From Fredericiella sp038205395 (GTDB lineage: Bacteria; Chloroflexota; Anaerolineae; Caldilineales; Caldilineaceae): a stretch of 64,000 nucleotides of DNA. The stretch lies in assembly GCA_038205395.1 (NCBI GenBank), contig JBBRBX010000002.1, positions 1 to 64,000 on the forward strand, written 5' to 3'. A program made the position numbers and the translations under genes. Position 1 is the stretch's first letter. Each line of letters opens with the position of its first letter. A model generated the notes under the pieces. It was not told where the DNA came from. It made no database searches and saw only the letters and a list, made by a program, of their open reading frames with translations. Shown here piece after piece: positions 54,065 to 62,531 of this stretch.

Positions 54065-55498
54065 ATGGACATGGACAAACGCTTTTATTCACCCACCAGG
54101 CTGCTCCGGTCCGATAGCCTCGCTTCACCTCGTCCCTTCAATCGATTCAGTTTTCCCTTCACACGGATCGCATTGTGGTTCGGCGTCGTGCTGCTGTTAA
54201 CGGCTTGTGGACCAGCCCAATCCGGACCGAGTTCAGAACAATTGTCGACGGAGACGGAGCGCATTGCCCAAGAGTACAGCGCAAGCGGCAACCTCGATCA
54301 GGCCCGCACGGCGCTGAATACACTGGAAGTCGCCAATCCGCATCAGTACCTGGTAATGAAGGCCGAAGAAGCAGTCAACGCTAATCAGAACCCGCAGATA
54401 ACAACTGCCCTGGTGAAACTAGCTGTCGATCTGCGTCTCGGCTCAGGTTCGCTCCAAACCTATGCACAGCAGAATGGACTAGTCGCCGTCGCACCTACGG
54501 AAGCGCCGGTCAGTTTGAGCTTTGACCCGGCGCCACCCGCTACGCCGGCTCCGGCTGCACCAGCGGCGGGCGCCGCTGCCAATGCGGACACGTCCACCCA
54601 AGTGCTTGCTGCTGTTCCCCCGATTACCGATACAAGCGCACTGGCTGTGGCGACATCTGCGCCTGCAAATAGTGCCGACAGCGGACCAACCATTGCGGCA
54701 GACGCACTGGTCAACGTACGCAATGGGCCGAGCGTTGAGTACCCAGTAATCGCCAGCCTCGATCTGGGAGAAAAGGCCGCCGTCACCGGCAAGAGCGCGG
54801 GTGGAGATTGGTGGCAAATCTTGCTGAATGACGGCCAGAGCGGCTGGGTGCTAGGCCAACTGGTGGCGACAAGCGGCGATCTGTCAGCCGTTGCGGTGCC
54901 GGCCGATATTCCGGCAGCGCCGCCGACCGCTACACCTGCGCTTATTGTAGAAGCGCCGGTAGAAGCACCGGTCTCTGAAGCGCCGGCAGAAGCACCCGCG
55001 GCGGCAACCGAAGCTGCGCCTGCTGCCGAAGGTGAGGCTACACCGGCGCCGCCGGCGGCTTCGCCTAGCGACAAACCCTATTTTAAGCTGGTTGCGAGCC
55101 GCATGTGGCCCAAATCAGAAAATGGCGACTGTCGCGGTCAGCACCTGCTGCGCATCAATGTGATTGACGCCAATGGCGTGCGGCTGAACGGTGTACGGCT
55201 CAAGGGTCTCTACACCGGTGAAATTATCGTCACCGGCAGCCAAGGCAAAGGTGATGGTATAATTGAATATGATCTGTACGGCACGGGTGAAGGCTTCAGC
55301 GTCATTCAAAACGACGATGGACGCGATGCCGACAGTGATCGCGCGGAGGGATTTACTACCCAATCGCGCGACATCAGCCAAGACCTGTTGGTCGCCGGCG
55401 GCTACTGCACCAATGATGCCGATTGCCAGATATTCTATGATTCCTGGGGCTGCAACGGCCACCACAGTTGGGAAGCAACATTCCAACGCAATTACTAA
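54065..55498 (+). CDS. Lipoprotein with SH3b domain and a shared C-terminal domain
   Basis: This 477-residue lipoprotein has a basic N-terminus of about 35 residues before a hydrophobic FGVVLLLTAC with the lipobox cysteine at residue 48. A tetratricopeptide-like helical segment (about 58-130), a Pro/Ala/Thr linker and a bacterial SH3 domain at about 212-275 (VNVRNGPSVEYPVI, then GWVLGQLV) follow. A second linker leads to a C-terminal domain from about 338. That domain begins FKLVASRMW and contains INVIDANGVRLNGV; the same pattern (WRLVEGRW, VDVLDENGNRLVG) ends the next protein. SH3b domains often bind wall peptides. The ATG at 54065 is chosen for the signal; earlier in-frame codons overlap the tRNA. 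Confidence 0.78.
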   Translation: MDMDKRFYSPTRLLRSDSLASPRPFNRFSFPFTRIALWFGVVLLLTACGPAQSGPSSEQLSTETERIAQEYSASGNLDQARTALNTLEVANPHQYLVMKAEEAVNANQNPQITTALVKLAVDLRLGSGSLQTYAQQNGLVAVAPTEAPVSLSFDPAPPATPAPAAPAAGAAANADTSTQVLAAVPPITDTSALAVATSAPANSADSGPTIAADALVNVRNGPSVEYPVIASLDLGEKAAVTGKSAGGDWWQILLNDGQSGWVLGQLVATSGDLSAVAVPADIPAAPPTATPALIVEAPVEAPVSEAPAEAPAAATEAAPAAEGEATPAPPAASPSDKPYFKLVASRMWPKSENGDCRGQHLLRINVIDANGVRLNGVRLKGLYTGEIIVTGSQGKGDGIIEYDLYGTGEGFSVIQNDDGRDADSDRAEGFTTQSRDISQDLLVAGGYCTNDADCQIFYDSWGCNGHHSWEATFQRNY

Positions 55499-55525
55499 TC
55501 ACCTTTCAATTTTCAACCGTCCCAG

Positions 55526-55558
55526 ACAAACCAAGTCGCTTGGCGGCGCCTGGTTTGT
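55526..55558 (+). terminator. Stem-loop between the SH3b lipoprotein and the 4xcNMP gene
   Basis: ACAAACCA (55526-55533) and TGGTTTGT (55551-55558) pair perfectly around a GC-rich loop with its own GGCGCC. Without a T-run it is only a possible terminator. Confidence 0.4.
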
Positions 55559-55613
55559 GTGTTGCAGCATTGACAAATTGGCGACGACGGCTGACAATTG
55601 AGGCGGAGGTCTT

Positions 55614-58232
55614 GTGAAGCAAGAGTTCATTCAGTTTGCGCCGCTGTTTGCCGGATTAACGGAAGAAGAACAGGTGCTGCTTGCCGAGAATTTCACCTCG
55701 GCGCAGGCAGCCAGCGGTTCACCTTTATTTAAGACGGGCGACCAGGCGGATGGCCTGTTTCTAATCGGCAAGGGCTTTGTTCGCCTGATGACGCCAAACG
55801 GCATCAACCTGGCCACCCTGGGTCCCGGCTCAGTGCTGGGTGAAGACAGCCTCTTCCGCAGCCTTCCCTACGATATCAACGCCCAGGCTGCAGCGGAATT
55901 GGAGTACTGGAAGCTGTCGGACAGCAGCTTGCGCCAGGCCATCGTGCAGCAGCCCGCCCTCGGTCTCAAGCTGAGCCACAACTTCGGCAGCCTGATTGCG
56001 CAAATGCAGGACTACCTGGTGCAGCGCCTGGGCCAGACGCCCGAGTTGGGCAATCTGCCGCGCCATACGCTGCAAGCGGTTGCTGACCAGTTGGAACCGC
56101 GCCGGCTGGCGCAGGGACAGTATCTATTTCGTGCCGGTGACAGCCCTTCCGGCCTTTTCCTCATTGAGTTCGGCAATATCGACATTCAGGCCGATGGCTC
56201 GGACGAGCGCCAAGTTGTACGGGCAGGTGAACTGCTGGGTGCAATGGCGCTCATCACCAATAAGGCGCACACCAGCAACGCCGTATCAGCGGAAGAGACG
56301 ATTCTCTGGGCGCTTTCTGCGGACGATTTTCAGACCACCAACAGTCGCCAACCTGGCTTGCGGCGCAGTCTCGGCCGCAATGTACGCTCACGCCTCAGCC
56401 GCAACGACCAGAGTGCAGCGGCGCAGCGGCTGCGTGCAATGCCGATCTTCGCCGAACTGCCGCCGCAGACGATGCAAGCGATTGTCCAGCGCATGGTATT
56501 GCAGCATATACCGGCAGGTGAACGGGTCTATCGCATCGGCGAAGCCGGCGACGCCATGTATCTCACCGAAAGCGGCGAGATTGAGCTTACCGCTGAAAAT
56601 GCCTCCGGCGTGGTGGAGGAAATCGGTCGCATTGGGGTTGACAGCCACTTCGGTGAAATGAGCCTGCTGACCGGCCAGATTCGGACTGAGGATGCCACAG
56701 CCACCCGCAACAGCAATCTTTGGGTGCTGTATAAGTCTGACCTGGATGCACTGAGCATGCAGTATCCAGCCATCGGCAAGGCATTGAGCCAAGGTGTTGC
56801 GACCCGCTTGGCCAGCGGTTCGAGCGCAGACGACGCCAAACTGCAGCAGTTCGGCCTTTTCAGCGGCATGAATCCTTCCGACCTCCGCCAGATTGCCGGC
56901 CATTTGCGCCCCATGCGTTACCGCGCAGGTGAGCAGATTTTCCGCGCCGGCGCCCCTGCCGAAGGGCTGTTTCTCATGGAGAAAGGCACGGTTGGGGTTC
57001 AGGCGCTGGGTGGCGCGGCGTGGCAGGCAGGGCCAGGCGAGTCCTTCGGCGAACGCGCCTTGCTCACCAACCAGCCGCACAACACCAGCGCCGTGGCAGA
57101 GACCGAAGTCGACCTATGGACAATGACCAAGGCCGACTTCGACATGCTGATGAACCGCTTTCCTGCGCTGGCGATCAGTATGAGCCGCATTTTGAGCCAG
57201 CGGCTGTCGCAGGTGAGTACATCTCCCAACATGCAGGCAGGTGCACCCCAGTCCTACGCAGGCGGCGCCATGCCCGCCACGCTGCCGGCTGGTGCACCCG
57301 GACAAGCTGCCCGCCGCCGCCAACAGGCAGCAGGCGAGGCGGAAGCGCGCAGCCAGCGGCAGGGCTTTGGGGGCTGGTACAGCAATCTCAGCGGCTTTGG
57401 CAAGCTGAGTTTTGCGCTGCTGATCTTGGTGCTGATCCTCTTTCTGTGCGTCACAATACCGTTTACCGTATACACTCTGCTCAATGGTCCGGCAGCGGCG
57501 CTGCGGGCAGCCTCGGCCACGATGCAGCGGGCAGCAAGCATCGTCACCGCCTCCAGCAGCTATGAAGTAGCGGCAGCCGACCGCGATGTTGTCGAACGTA
57601 TGCGGGCGCTGGACTCCCAGGTGCCGGCAACACCAACATATACACCATATCCCACTACCACACCGCTGCCCACCAATACGCCACTGCCCACCAATACGCC
57701 ACTGCCGACGCCGACGGAGGCGCCCGTAGAGGTGTTTGCCGCCAGTGCCTTTGATGTGGCGGAAGCACCGCCGCAAGATACGCCGCCACCCGAAGCACCG
57801 CCGCCGACGCCGCTGCCGTCGCGCAATCTTGACCCGCGCCTGGCACAGTTAGGTCTTACCATTGATGATGCCCAGGCAGGCTCTGGGCAACAATATTGGC
57901 GGCTGGTGGAGGGACGCTGGGAAGACGAGCAGCAGGCCGGCGGCAAGCATCATATCTATGTAGATGTTTTGGACGAGAATGGCAACCGCCTGGTTGGCCA
58001 ACCGGTGACGGTCTTTTGGGGCGACGGCAGCTATACGGCCCCGCTGGAAGACAAACCGGCCCCTGATCTAGGTTTTAATTACCAGATGTATGCTTCTGGC
58101 TATGCCTATAATGTTCAGGTAGAGGGGTTGCCCAGCGACATCGCACGCGGGGCCGGTATGGGCGACCTGGCGAACCGCTTCAAAGGCATACACACTGCCT
58201 ATTACTTTGTCTATCAGCGAGCAACGAAATAG
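55614..58232 (+). CDS. Transmembrane protein with four cNMP-binding-like domains and an outer C-terminal domain
   Basis: This 872-residue protein has four tandem cyclic-nucleotide-binding-like beta-rolls (about residues 8-130, 140-260, 275-395 and 405-530), each with a GxxxGExxL-type turn. The expected arginine of the phosphate-binding cassette is lacking or displaced in most, so ligand binding is doubtful. A Gly/Ala/Gln-rich linker precedes a single membrane helix at about 597-622, then a Thr/Pro linker with repeated PLPTNT units and a C-terminal domain (about 759-872) shared with the preceding lipoprotein. The layout suggests passing a signal between cytoplasm and exterior (inference). The GTG start at 55614 has GGAGG 4 nt upstream. 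Confidence 0.82.
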   Translation: MKQEFIQFAPLFAGLTEEEQVLLAENFTSAQAASGSPLFKTGDQADGLFLIGKGFVRLMTPNGINLATLGPGSVLGEDSLFRSLPYDINAQAAAELEYWKLSDSSLRQAIVQQPALGLKLSHNFGSLIAQMQDYLVQRLGQTPELGNLPRHTLQAVADQLEPRRLAQGQYLFRAGDSPSGLFLIEFGNIDIQADGSDERQVVRAGELLGAMALITNKAHTSNAVSAEETILWALSADDFQTTNSRQPGLRRSLGRNVRSRLSRNDQSAAAQRLRAMPIFAELPPQTMQAIVQRMVLQHIPAGERVYRIGEAGDAMYLTESGEIELTAENASGVVEEIGRIGVDSHFGEMSLLTGQIRTEDATATRNSNLWVLYKSDLDALSMQYPAIGKALSQGVATRLASGSSADDAKLQQFGLFSGMNPSDLRQIAGHLRPMRYRAGEQIFRAGAPAEGLFLMEKGTVGVQALGGAAWQAGPGESFGERALLTNQPHNTSAVAETEVDLWTMTKADFDMLMNRFPALAISMSRILSQRLSQVSTSPNMQAGAPQSYAGGAMPATLPAGAPGQAARRRQQAAGEAEARSQRQGFGGWYSNLSGFGKLSFALLILVLILFLCVTIPFTVYTLLNGPAAALRAASATMQRAASIVTASSSYEVAAADRDVVERMRALDSQVPATPTYTPYPTTTPLPTNTPLPTNTPLPTPTEAPVEVFAASAFDVAEAPPQDTPPPEAPPPTPLPSRNLDPRLAQLGLTIDDAQAGSGQQYWRLVEGRWEDEQQAGGKHHIYVDVLDENGNRLVGQPVTVFWGDGSYTAPLEDKPAPDLGFNYQMYASGYAYNVQVEGLPSDIARGAGMGDLANRFKGIHTAYYFVYQRATK

Positions 58233-58236
58233 CAGA

Positions 58237-58911
58237 TCAGACAATCGTCAGATCACGCCGGCCAAATATAACTTGGCGGCTGGAGCCGATCCAGGGATGT
58301 TCTTGGCCGGAAGAATTGGGCGAAGCTTTTAGAATTTTGCTCCACCAGCGTATAGCCCCCGTATTGGAAGCGATCACAGCCTGGCTGTACGAGCGGCCAC
58401 CCAGCCAGTTGCGCAGAAAAATGGTGAGACTCGGCTCTGGAAACCAATTGACCCCAGGCGAACCATTGACTGCTGCAGCGCCTAGCGCCAGCCACGTTGA
58501 CGCCAACGAAACCCCATAGCAGTTCAACCCATACACTATACGCAAGTCCAGCGCAGCAGAGTCGCTGCGATAGGCATCCAGCAGAGCAGCAAAGGTTTCC
58601 GCGCCGACGCGCTGCCGGCCCTTGTAACCTACCAGTTGGCCGCTGTGGCCGTGCACAAGCAGCAGAACATCTACTGTGTGGGTGCGGCTGGCAGAGAGCA
58701 GAGCAGCCGCAAGCTGCGGCCCTGTTGCCTGCTCATCCTCTAGAACAATGACACGGTCATAACGCCGATAGGCGCCATACAAATGCAGCAGCGCCTTGGC
58801 ATACTCTTCGGTGAAGAAATCAATGGTGTTCATGGCCCACTGCGGCAGCGTCACTCCCGCAATGTGGCCCACGTTTTCCAGAAAAACAACCAGCGCTAAC
58901 GGCTTAGCCAT
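58237..58911 (-). CDS. Uncharacterised protein with a caspase-like His/Cys pattern
   Basis: This 224-residue cytoplasmic protein is not recognised at family level. It has the order expected of clan CD (caspase/clostripain) folds: a first strand LALVVFLEN, a hydrophobic strand DVLLLVHGHSG ending in His-Gly (residues 87-88), then about 40 residues later a strand LRIVYGLNCYG ending in Cys (131), followed by a small-residue helix. This is the His-Gly ... Cys dyad spacing of caspase-like peptidases, and GLNCYG matches the usual xxxC(S/Y)G shape. Activity is inference. It converges on the 4xcNMP gene with only 4 bp between the stop codons. No signal peptide or membrane segment. Confidence 0.6.
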   Translation of the reverse strand: MAKPLALVVFLENVGHIAGVTLPQWAMNTIDFFTEEYAKALLHLYGAYRRYDRVIVLEDEQATGPQLAAALLSASRTHTVDVLLLVHGHSGQLVGYKGRQRVGAETFAALLDAYRSDSAALDLRIVYGLNCYGVSLASTWLALGAAAVNGSPGVNWFPEPSLTIFLRNWLGGRSYSQAVIASNTGAIRWWSKILKASPNSSGQEHPWIGSSRQVIFGRRDLTIV

Positions 58912-58949
58912 GGCAGCGGCGATTCACTTTGGATATGTCGCGCACACTG

Positions 58950-59243
58950 TTAATTGTCTTCTACACCGCGCAAGACACGTACGCGGAAATTCTCTGCCAT
59001 CCCATCCATCCCCTGCGCCAGGCGCTCCCAGGTAGAAGAAGAAAAAATTGTGCGTGCCTTGTCCAGGCTCTCGATTTCGCCGCCGCCAGTAATTTCGGGT
59101 GAACTACCCCATACTGTGTACCACACATCCGCAAACTGAAAGCCCATACGCGCCAGGCCGGGAGCCAGCTTGTTAACCAGATAGTCTTGGCACTCCTGCT
59201 CCTTGCCCTTTTGCATATCATAGCTGATTAAAACTTTGTACAT
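58950..59243 (-). CDS. Conserved small protein, possible dimeric alpha/beta-barrel
   Basis: This 97-residue protein begins MYKVLISYDMQKGKEQECQD and continues with a WYTVWGSSPEITGGGEIE strand pair and a C-terminal helix-strand. The strand-helix-strand pattern and length resemble ferredoxin-like/dimeric alpha-beta-barrel proteins, but no family is recognised with confidence. GGGAG lies 7 nt before the ATG. It sits 122 bp downstream of the cysteine-rich gene and 38 bp upstream of the caspase-like gene, all on the same strand, so the three may be co-transcribed. Function unknown. Confidence 0.65.
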   Translation of the reverse strand: MYKVLISYDMQKGKEQECQDYLVNKLAPGLARMGFQFADVWYTVWGSSPEITGGGEIESLDKARTIFSSSTWERLAQGMDGMAENFRVRVLRGVEDN

Positions 59244-59365
59244 AACAGTCTCCCTGTCGGTTCAACCTGCGCCCGTTCCATTATGCGCAGAGAGTTGCAC
59301 TTAAGAGTGTACCATACACAATCCAGGGCGCTGCAAGCTTGTTTCCGAAATACAAGGAGACGCGC

Positions 59366-61522
59366 TTAAAAGCCAAAAATTCCCCTCATGCGGTCGATTA
59401 TGCTGATGCGGCGCGTGTGCACAACGCGCTCTGGCCCTGGGGTATGTTGGACAACAATGACGGCGGCGCTCGAGATGGAAGCTTCGCCAAAGTAGATGGT
59501 GAAACGTTCATTGCGCAACTGCCGCCACTCATAGTGCGGGAGCAGCTTATGCACTGCCGGCAGCGCCGACCATTTATGCTTTTGCAGATCGCTCAGCGCC
59601 ACCTCTACACCTGATTTGGCCACAGTCGAGCAGGTGTCACAACGCCCGCCTATGCGCACACACTCACTGCAATATTCCTGATTGCACTGGTGACACACTT
59701 GTGTGTGCTGAGCACAGTGCAGGCGACCACAAATCGCACAAGGCGGGCTGCACGCACCGCACACTGGCGCACCGTCCATTGCGCACACGCCTGCGTGCTC
59801 TGCACACAGCCAATGGTTGCACTCGTCCAGATGCTGGCCATGTTCGGCGCACAGCGGCTTGGCGCAAACACTGCAGCGCGGCCGGCAGGCCGGGCAGCCC
59901 AAGGATCCGCACTCGGCGCACGCCACCTCCGCTGGTGTAATACGACCACAGGTTGGGCACTCATGCTGGCAGGATTGGCAGTAAGGCTTGCGGTCGATAG
60001 GGCTGACGGTGTAAAAACCGGCGCCGACGCTGCGCCCGCAGCCGGCGCATGTCACCAGGCAATTCCGGCAAAACCGCTGGCCGCTGATGGCGCAGTTTCC
60101 CAACTGCACGGAATACTGTTGGCAGTTTGGACAGCGCACGGCGCAGGCTGGGCAGATCAGCCTCACCTCAGCGGGTGTGCTGGATACACTATCTGCATAC
60201 AGATGGCTGCGACACTGGCGCACACCGCAAGCCGAGCACTCCGTCTGGCAGGTATGACAGACTTCATCACCACAGGTAGGGCAGCGGCTGATGTGTGCGG
60301 CGCAAGCGCGGCCCCCACATGCCCAGCAGGTATGCCCGCAGTTGGCGCAGTTGCGGCCACCACAGACGGGACACGCCTCTACGCCGCATTTGCTGCAGAC
60401 AATCTCCTGGCAGGTGGAGCACTGCTCAATACAGTTGTCGCAGATCAGGTGGCCGCTTTGATCGACTGTCGCTGCGGCCAGCGCTGCACCACAGGCATGG
60501 CACACCGGGAGACGGATCACGCCGCTGTAGCGATCCTGTACGATGCGCACGGGCGCTTCTACTTTGCCGTCGGTCAGCACCATCTCCAGCACAGCCGCAG
60601 GTCGCTCCAAAGCGACATAGCCAATCAACTCCACCTGGACATGCAGACGATGATTTTCCACTTCCTCAGCAATTTTGCGGTTGAGATCGCTTTCCAGCAC
60701 ACGGCGCTTTTCACCTTGCGGATCGTGGCTATCATAGACTTCTTCTATCTGCTGCTGGTAATAGCTGATCAGCCGGTTGAGCGCCTTGTGCAAGCGCGGC
60801 ATGATCTCAGCTTCATGGCTGACACAACGCAGATCGGCATGGTAGATGGCGTACCGCCGCGCTGCATCCGCCAGCCGGGTCAACTGGCTAAGCGGGGGAA
60901 GCTTCGGCGGCAGCAGATGTCCCTCTTCGCTGCGCTCCAAAACCGGCGTCTCGCCGTCAGCCAGCAGTTGCGCCAGATCGACAGGTGCGGGCTGCCGGCT
61001 ATCAGCGGCGCCTGTCTCTCCCAGGAGGGGCACACGCACCCCATCGCCATCAATCACGACCGAATACAGTTCCTGGCGCTTATCATCCGCCCGGTAGGTA
61101 ATGCACCAATCAAAAATAAACAGCCACTGTGGCTGCTCCTGCATACGTAAATCGCGGATGCTGGCGTTGAGAGGGCGCAAGGCGGTGACGAGATCTTCTC
61201 CGCCCTGGATACGCTGCGGCAGATGCAGCAAGGTGAAGGCGCTGCGCTGCTCCAGCAGCGCCAACATGCGATCAAACACGCGACTGCCGTGCGCCAGCAG
61301 TTCTTGGCCCGGCTGGGGTTCAACGCCATGAAAATAAAGCGATAAATGGGAGTGCCCGAAGTGGTCCGCAAGCTCAGCGGGCAGGTCGACATCCAGCGTT
61401 GGCGCAGCAGAAAGACCACCAGCAATCGGTTGCGCACCCAAAAGTGTAAAGAAATCAGATGCGAAATTGAACAGCGTCTGGTCCGGCGGCGGTGACACCG
61501 GCGCAGTTTTACGGCGAGCCAT
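59366..61522 (-). CDS. Large cysteine-rich zinc-ribbon protein (56 Cys in the C-terminal half)
   Basis: The 718-residue protein has an N-terminal half (about 1-330) without cysteine clusters, including a charged helical stretch near 240-300 (LNRLISYYQQQIEEVYDSHD). Its C-terminal region at about 335-630 is packed with some 28 CxxC or CxxH knuckles, 56 cysteines in all, in a pattern of short zinc ribbons/RING-like units (CHACG, CSTC, CSKCG, CPVCGG). A small soluble tail follows. No signal peptide is present, so the cysteines should bind metal in the cytoplasm. The helical block resembles a piece seen in some RapA-like helicases (weak recollection), but no helicase motif is present. TGG-TATAAT lies 6 nt before the ATG. 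Confidence 0.72.
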   Translation of the reverse strand: MARRKTAPVSPPPDQTLFNFASDFFTLLGAQPIAGGLSAAPTLDVDLPAELADHFGHSHLSLYFHGVEPQPGQELLAHGSRVFDRMLALLEQRSAFTLLHLPQRIQGGEDLVTALRPLNASIRDLRMQEQPQWLFIFDWCITYRADDKRQELYSVVIDGDGVRVPLLGETGAADSRQPAPVDLAQLLADGETPVLERSEEGHLLPPKLPPLSQLTRLADAARRYAIYHADLRCVSHEAEIMPRLHKALNRLISYYQQQIEEVYDSHDPQGEKRRVLESDLNRKIAEEVENHRLHVQVELIGYVALERPAAVLEMVLTDGKVEAPVRIVQDRYSGVIRLPVCHACGAALAAATVDQSGHLICDNCIEQCSTCQEIVCSKCGVEACPVCGGRNCANCGHTCWACGGRACAAHISRCPTCGDEVCHTCQTECSACGVRQCRSHLYADSVSSTPAEVRLICPACAVRCPNCQQYSVQLGNCAISGQRFCRNCLVTCAGCGRSVGAGFYTVSPIDRKPYCQSCQHECPTCGRITPAEVACAECGSLGCPACRPRCSVCAKPLCAEHGQHLDECNHWLCAEHAGVCAMDGAPVCGACSPPCAICGRLHCAQHTQVCHQCNQEYCSECVRIGGRCDTCSTVAKSGVEVALSDLQKHKWSALPAVHKLLPHYEWRQLRNERFTIYFGEASISSAAVIVVQHTPGPERVVHTRRISIIDRMRGIFGF

Positions 61523-61528
61523 AGGTGA

Positions 61529-61537
61529 ATTATACCA
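61529..61537 (-). promoter_or_regulatory. Extended -10 promoter of the cysteine-rich gene
   Basis: Minus strand TGG-TATAAT (hexamer 61529-61534), a consensus -10 box, 6 nt before the ATG at 61522, with no ribosome-binding site. Confidence 0.5.
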
Positions 61538-61571
61538 CAGCGCAGGTTTCCGATTTTATGCAAAGTCCTGC

Positions 61572-61577
61572 TATACT
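61572..61577 (+). promoter_or_regulatory. -10 box of the recombinase gene
   Basis: TATACT preceded by TGC, about 33 nt before the ATG at 61611. A poor -35 (TTCCGA or nearby) lies 18-19 bp upstream. Confidence 0.4.
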
Positions 61578-61610
61578 GCATTTATTCATTACCCCACAGG
61601 AGAATCCGCA

Positions 61611-62525
61611 ATGCAGGAGCAAATCGATGGCTTCCTTGCGCACTTGGCGGCCAAGGCAGAGGCATCAGACAATACGGTTGCGGCTTATCGCAACGATCTC
61701 AAGCAGCTTGCCGATTTTCTCGCAAGTTATCGCTCGCCTTTTGGCGACACGCTGTCGGATTGGCGGCAGGTGGATGGGGCCGTTCTCCAGGCTTACATGT
61801 TGGAGATGAAAGAGCGCGATTATGCGCCTACTACCGTGGCGCGCAAAGTGGCGGCCACCAAGAGCTTCTTTGAATATCTACAGCGTGTGGCTGTAATTGC
61901 ATCCGACCCAACAGAGGGATTGACTTCACCCAAAGTTAAAAAACAGATCCCCCATACGATTGCACCCGAACAAGTGGATCGACTGCTGGCCGCGCCTGCT
62001 GCCCAAAAAACGCCCCATGCCTTACGCGACGTAGCATTGATGGAGACGCTGTACGCCACAGGCGTGCGTGTGAGCGAACTAATCAACCTCGACCTGGGCG
62101 ACATCGATCTATTCAATCGTCTCGTAGCATGCAACAGCGGCCGGCGCAGCCGCGTAGTGCCCATCTTCCCACGCGCCGTGACGGCCCTGCAAGCTTATTT
62201 GGACGAAGGTCGCCCCCATTTGGTCGTCGACAGCAAAGAGCAGGCGCTGTTTCTCAACCACCGTGGCCAGCGGCTGACACGCCAGGGTCTCTGGCTGATC
62301 ATCAAGCGCTATGTCAACGAGATGGGGATCGACGAGTTGGTGACGCCGCACACCCTGCGCCACAGCTTCGCCGCCCACTTACTCAATGCCGGCGCCAATT
62401 TACGTGAGGTGCAGGAACGACTCGGCCATGCGAATGTCAGCACCACGCAAATGTACCGGCAGAGCAGCGACGATTCCGGCAGCGAAGTCATAGCCGATGG
62501 GCGCGAAATCAAACCCAAGAAATAA
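61611..62525 (+). CDS. Tyrosine recombinase of the XerC/XerD type
   Basis: This 304-residue site-specific recombinase has an N-terminal SAM-like core-binding domain (about 1-90) and a C-terminal catalytic domain. Catalytic residues are visible: Arg in ATGVRVSEL near 147, His and Arg in HTLRHSFAAHLL near 243, His in LGHANV near 269 and the nucleophile Tyr in TTQMYRQ near 279. The beta-hairpin lysine of Xer proteins (GKGNKER) is not present: the aligned segment reads CNSGRRSRVVP. AGGAGA is 7 nt upstream of the ATG at 61611. It is likely the chromosome-dimer resolvase or a relative; no attachment site or phage genes adjoin it. The SDR follows after 6 bp. Confidence 0.88.
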   Translation: MQEQIDGFLAHLAAKAEASDNTVAAYRNDLKQLADFLASYRSPFGDTLSDWRQVDGAVLQAYMLEMKERDYAPTTVARKVAATKSFFEYLQRVAVIASDPTEGLTSPKVKKQIPHTIAPEQVDRLLAAPAAQKTPHALRDVALMETLYATGVRVSELINLDLGDIDLFNRLVACNSGRRSRVVPIFPRAVTALQAYLDEGRPHLVVDSKEQALFLNHRGQRLTRQGLWLIIKRYVNEMGIDELVTPHTLRHSFAAHLLNAGANLREVQERLGHANVSTTQMYRQSSDDSGSEVIADGREIKPKK

Positions 62526-62531
62526 TTCCCT

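Noticed and set aside
59690..61150. 486-codon plus-strand open frame opposite the cysteine-rich gene
   Set aside because: It is the mirror of regular CxxC codons on the other strand; the minus-strand product has zinc-ribbon patterns, the plus-strand product does not.
61611..62525. Phage or integrative-element integrase
   Set aside because: No attachment-site duplication, excisionase or phage genes are nearby, and length and motifs fit housekeeping Xer proteins.
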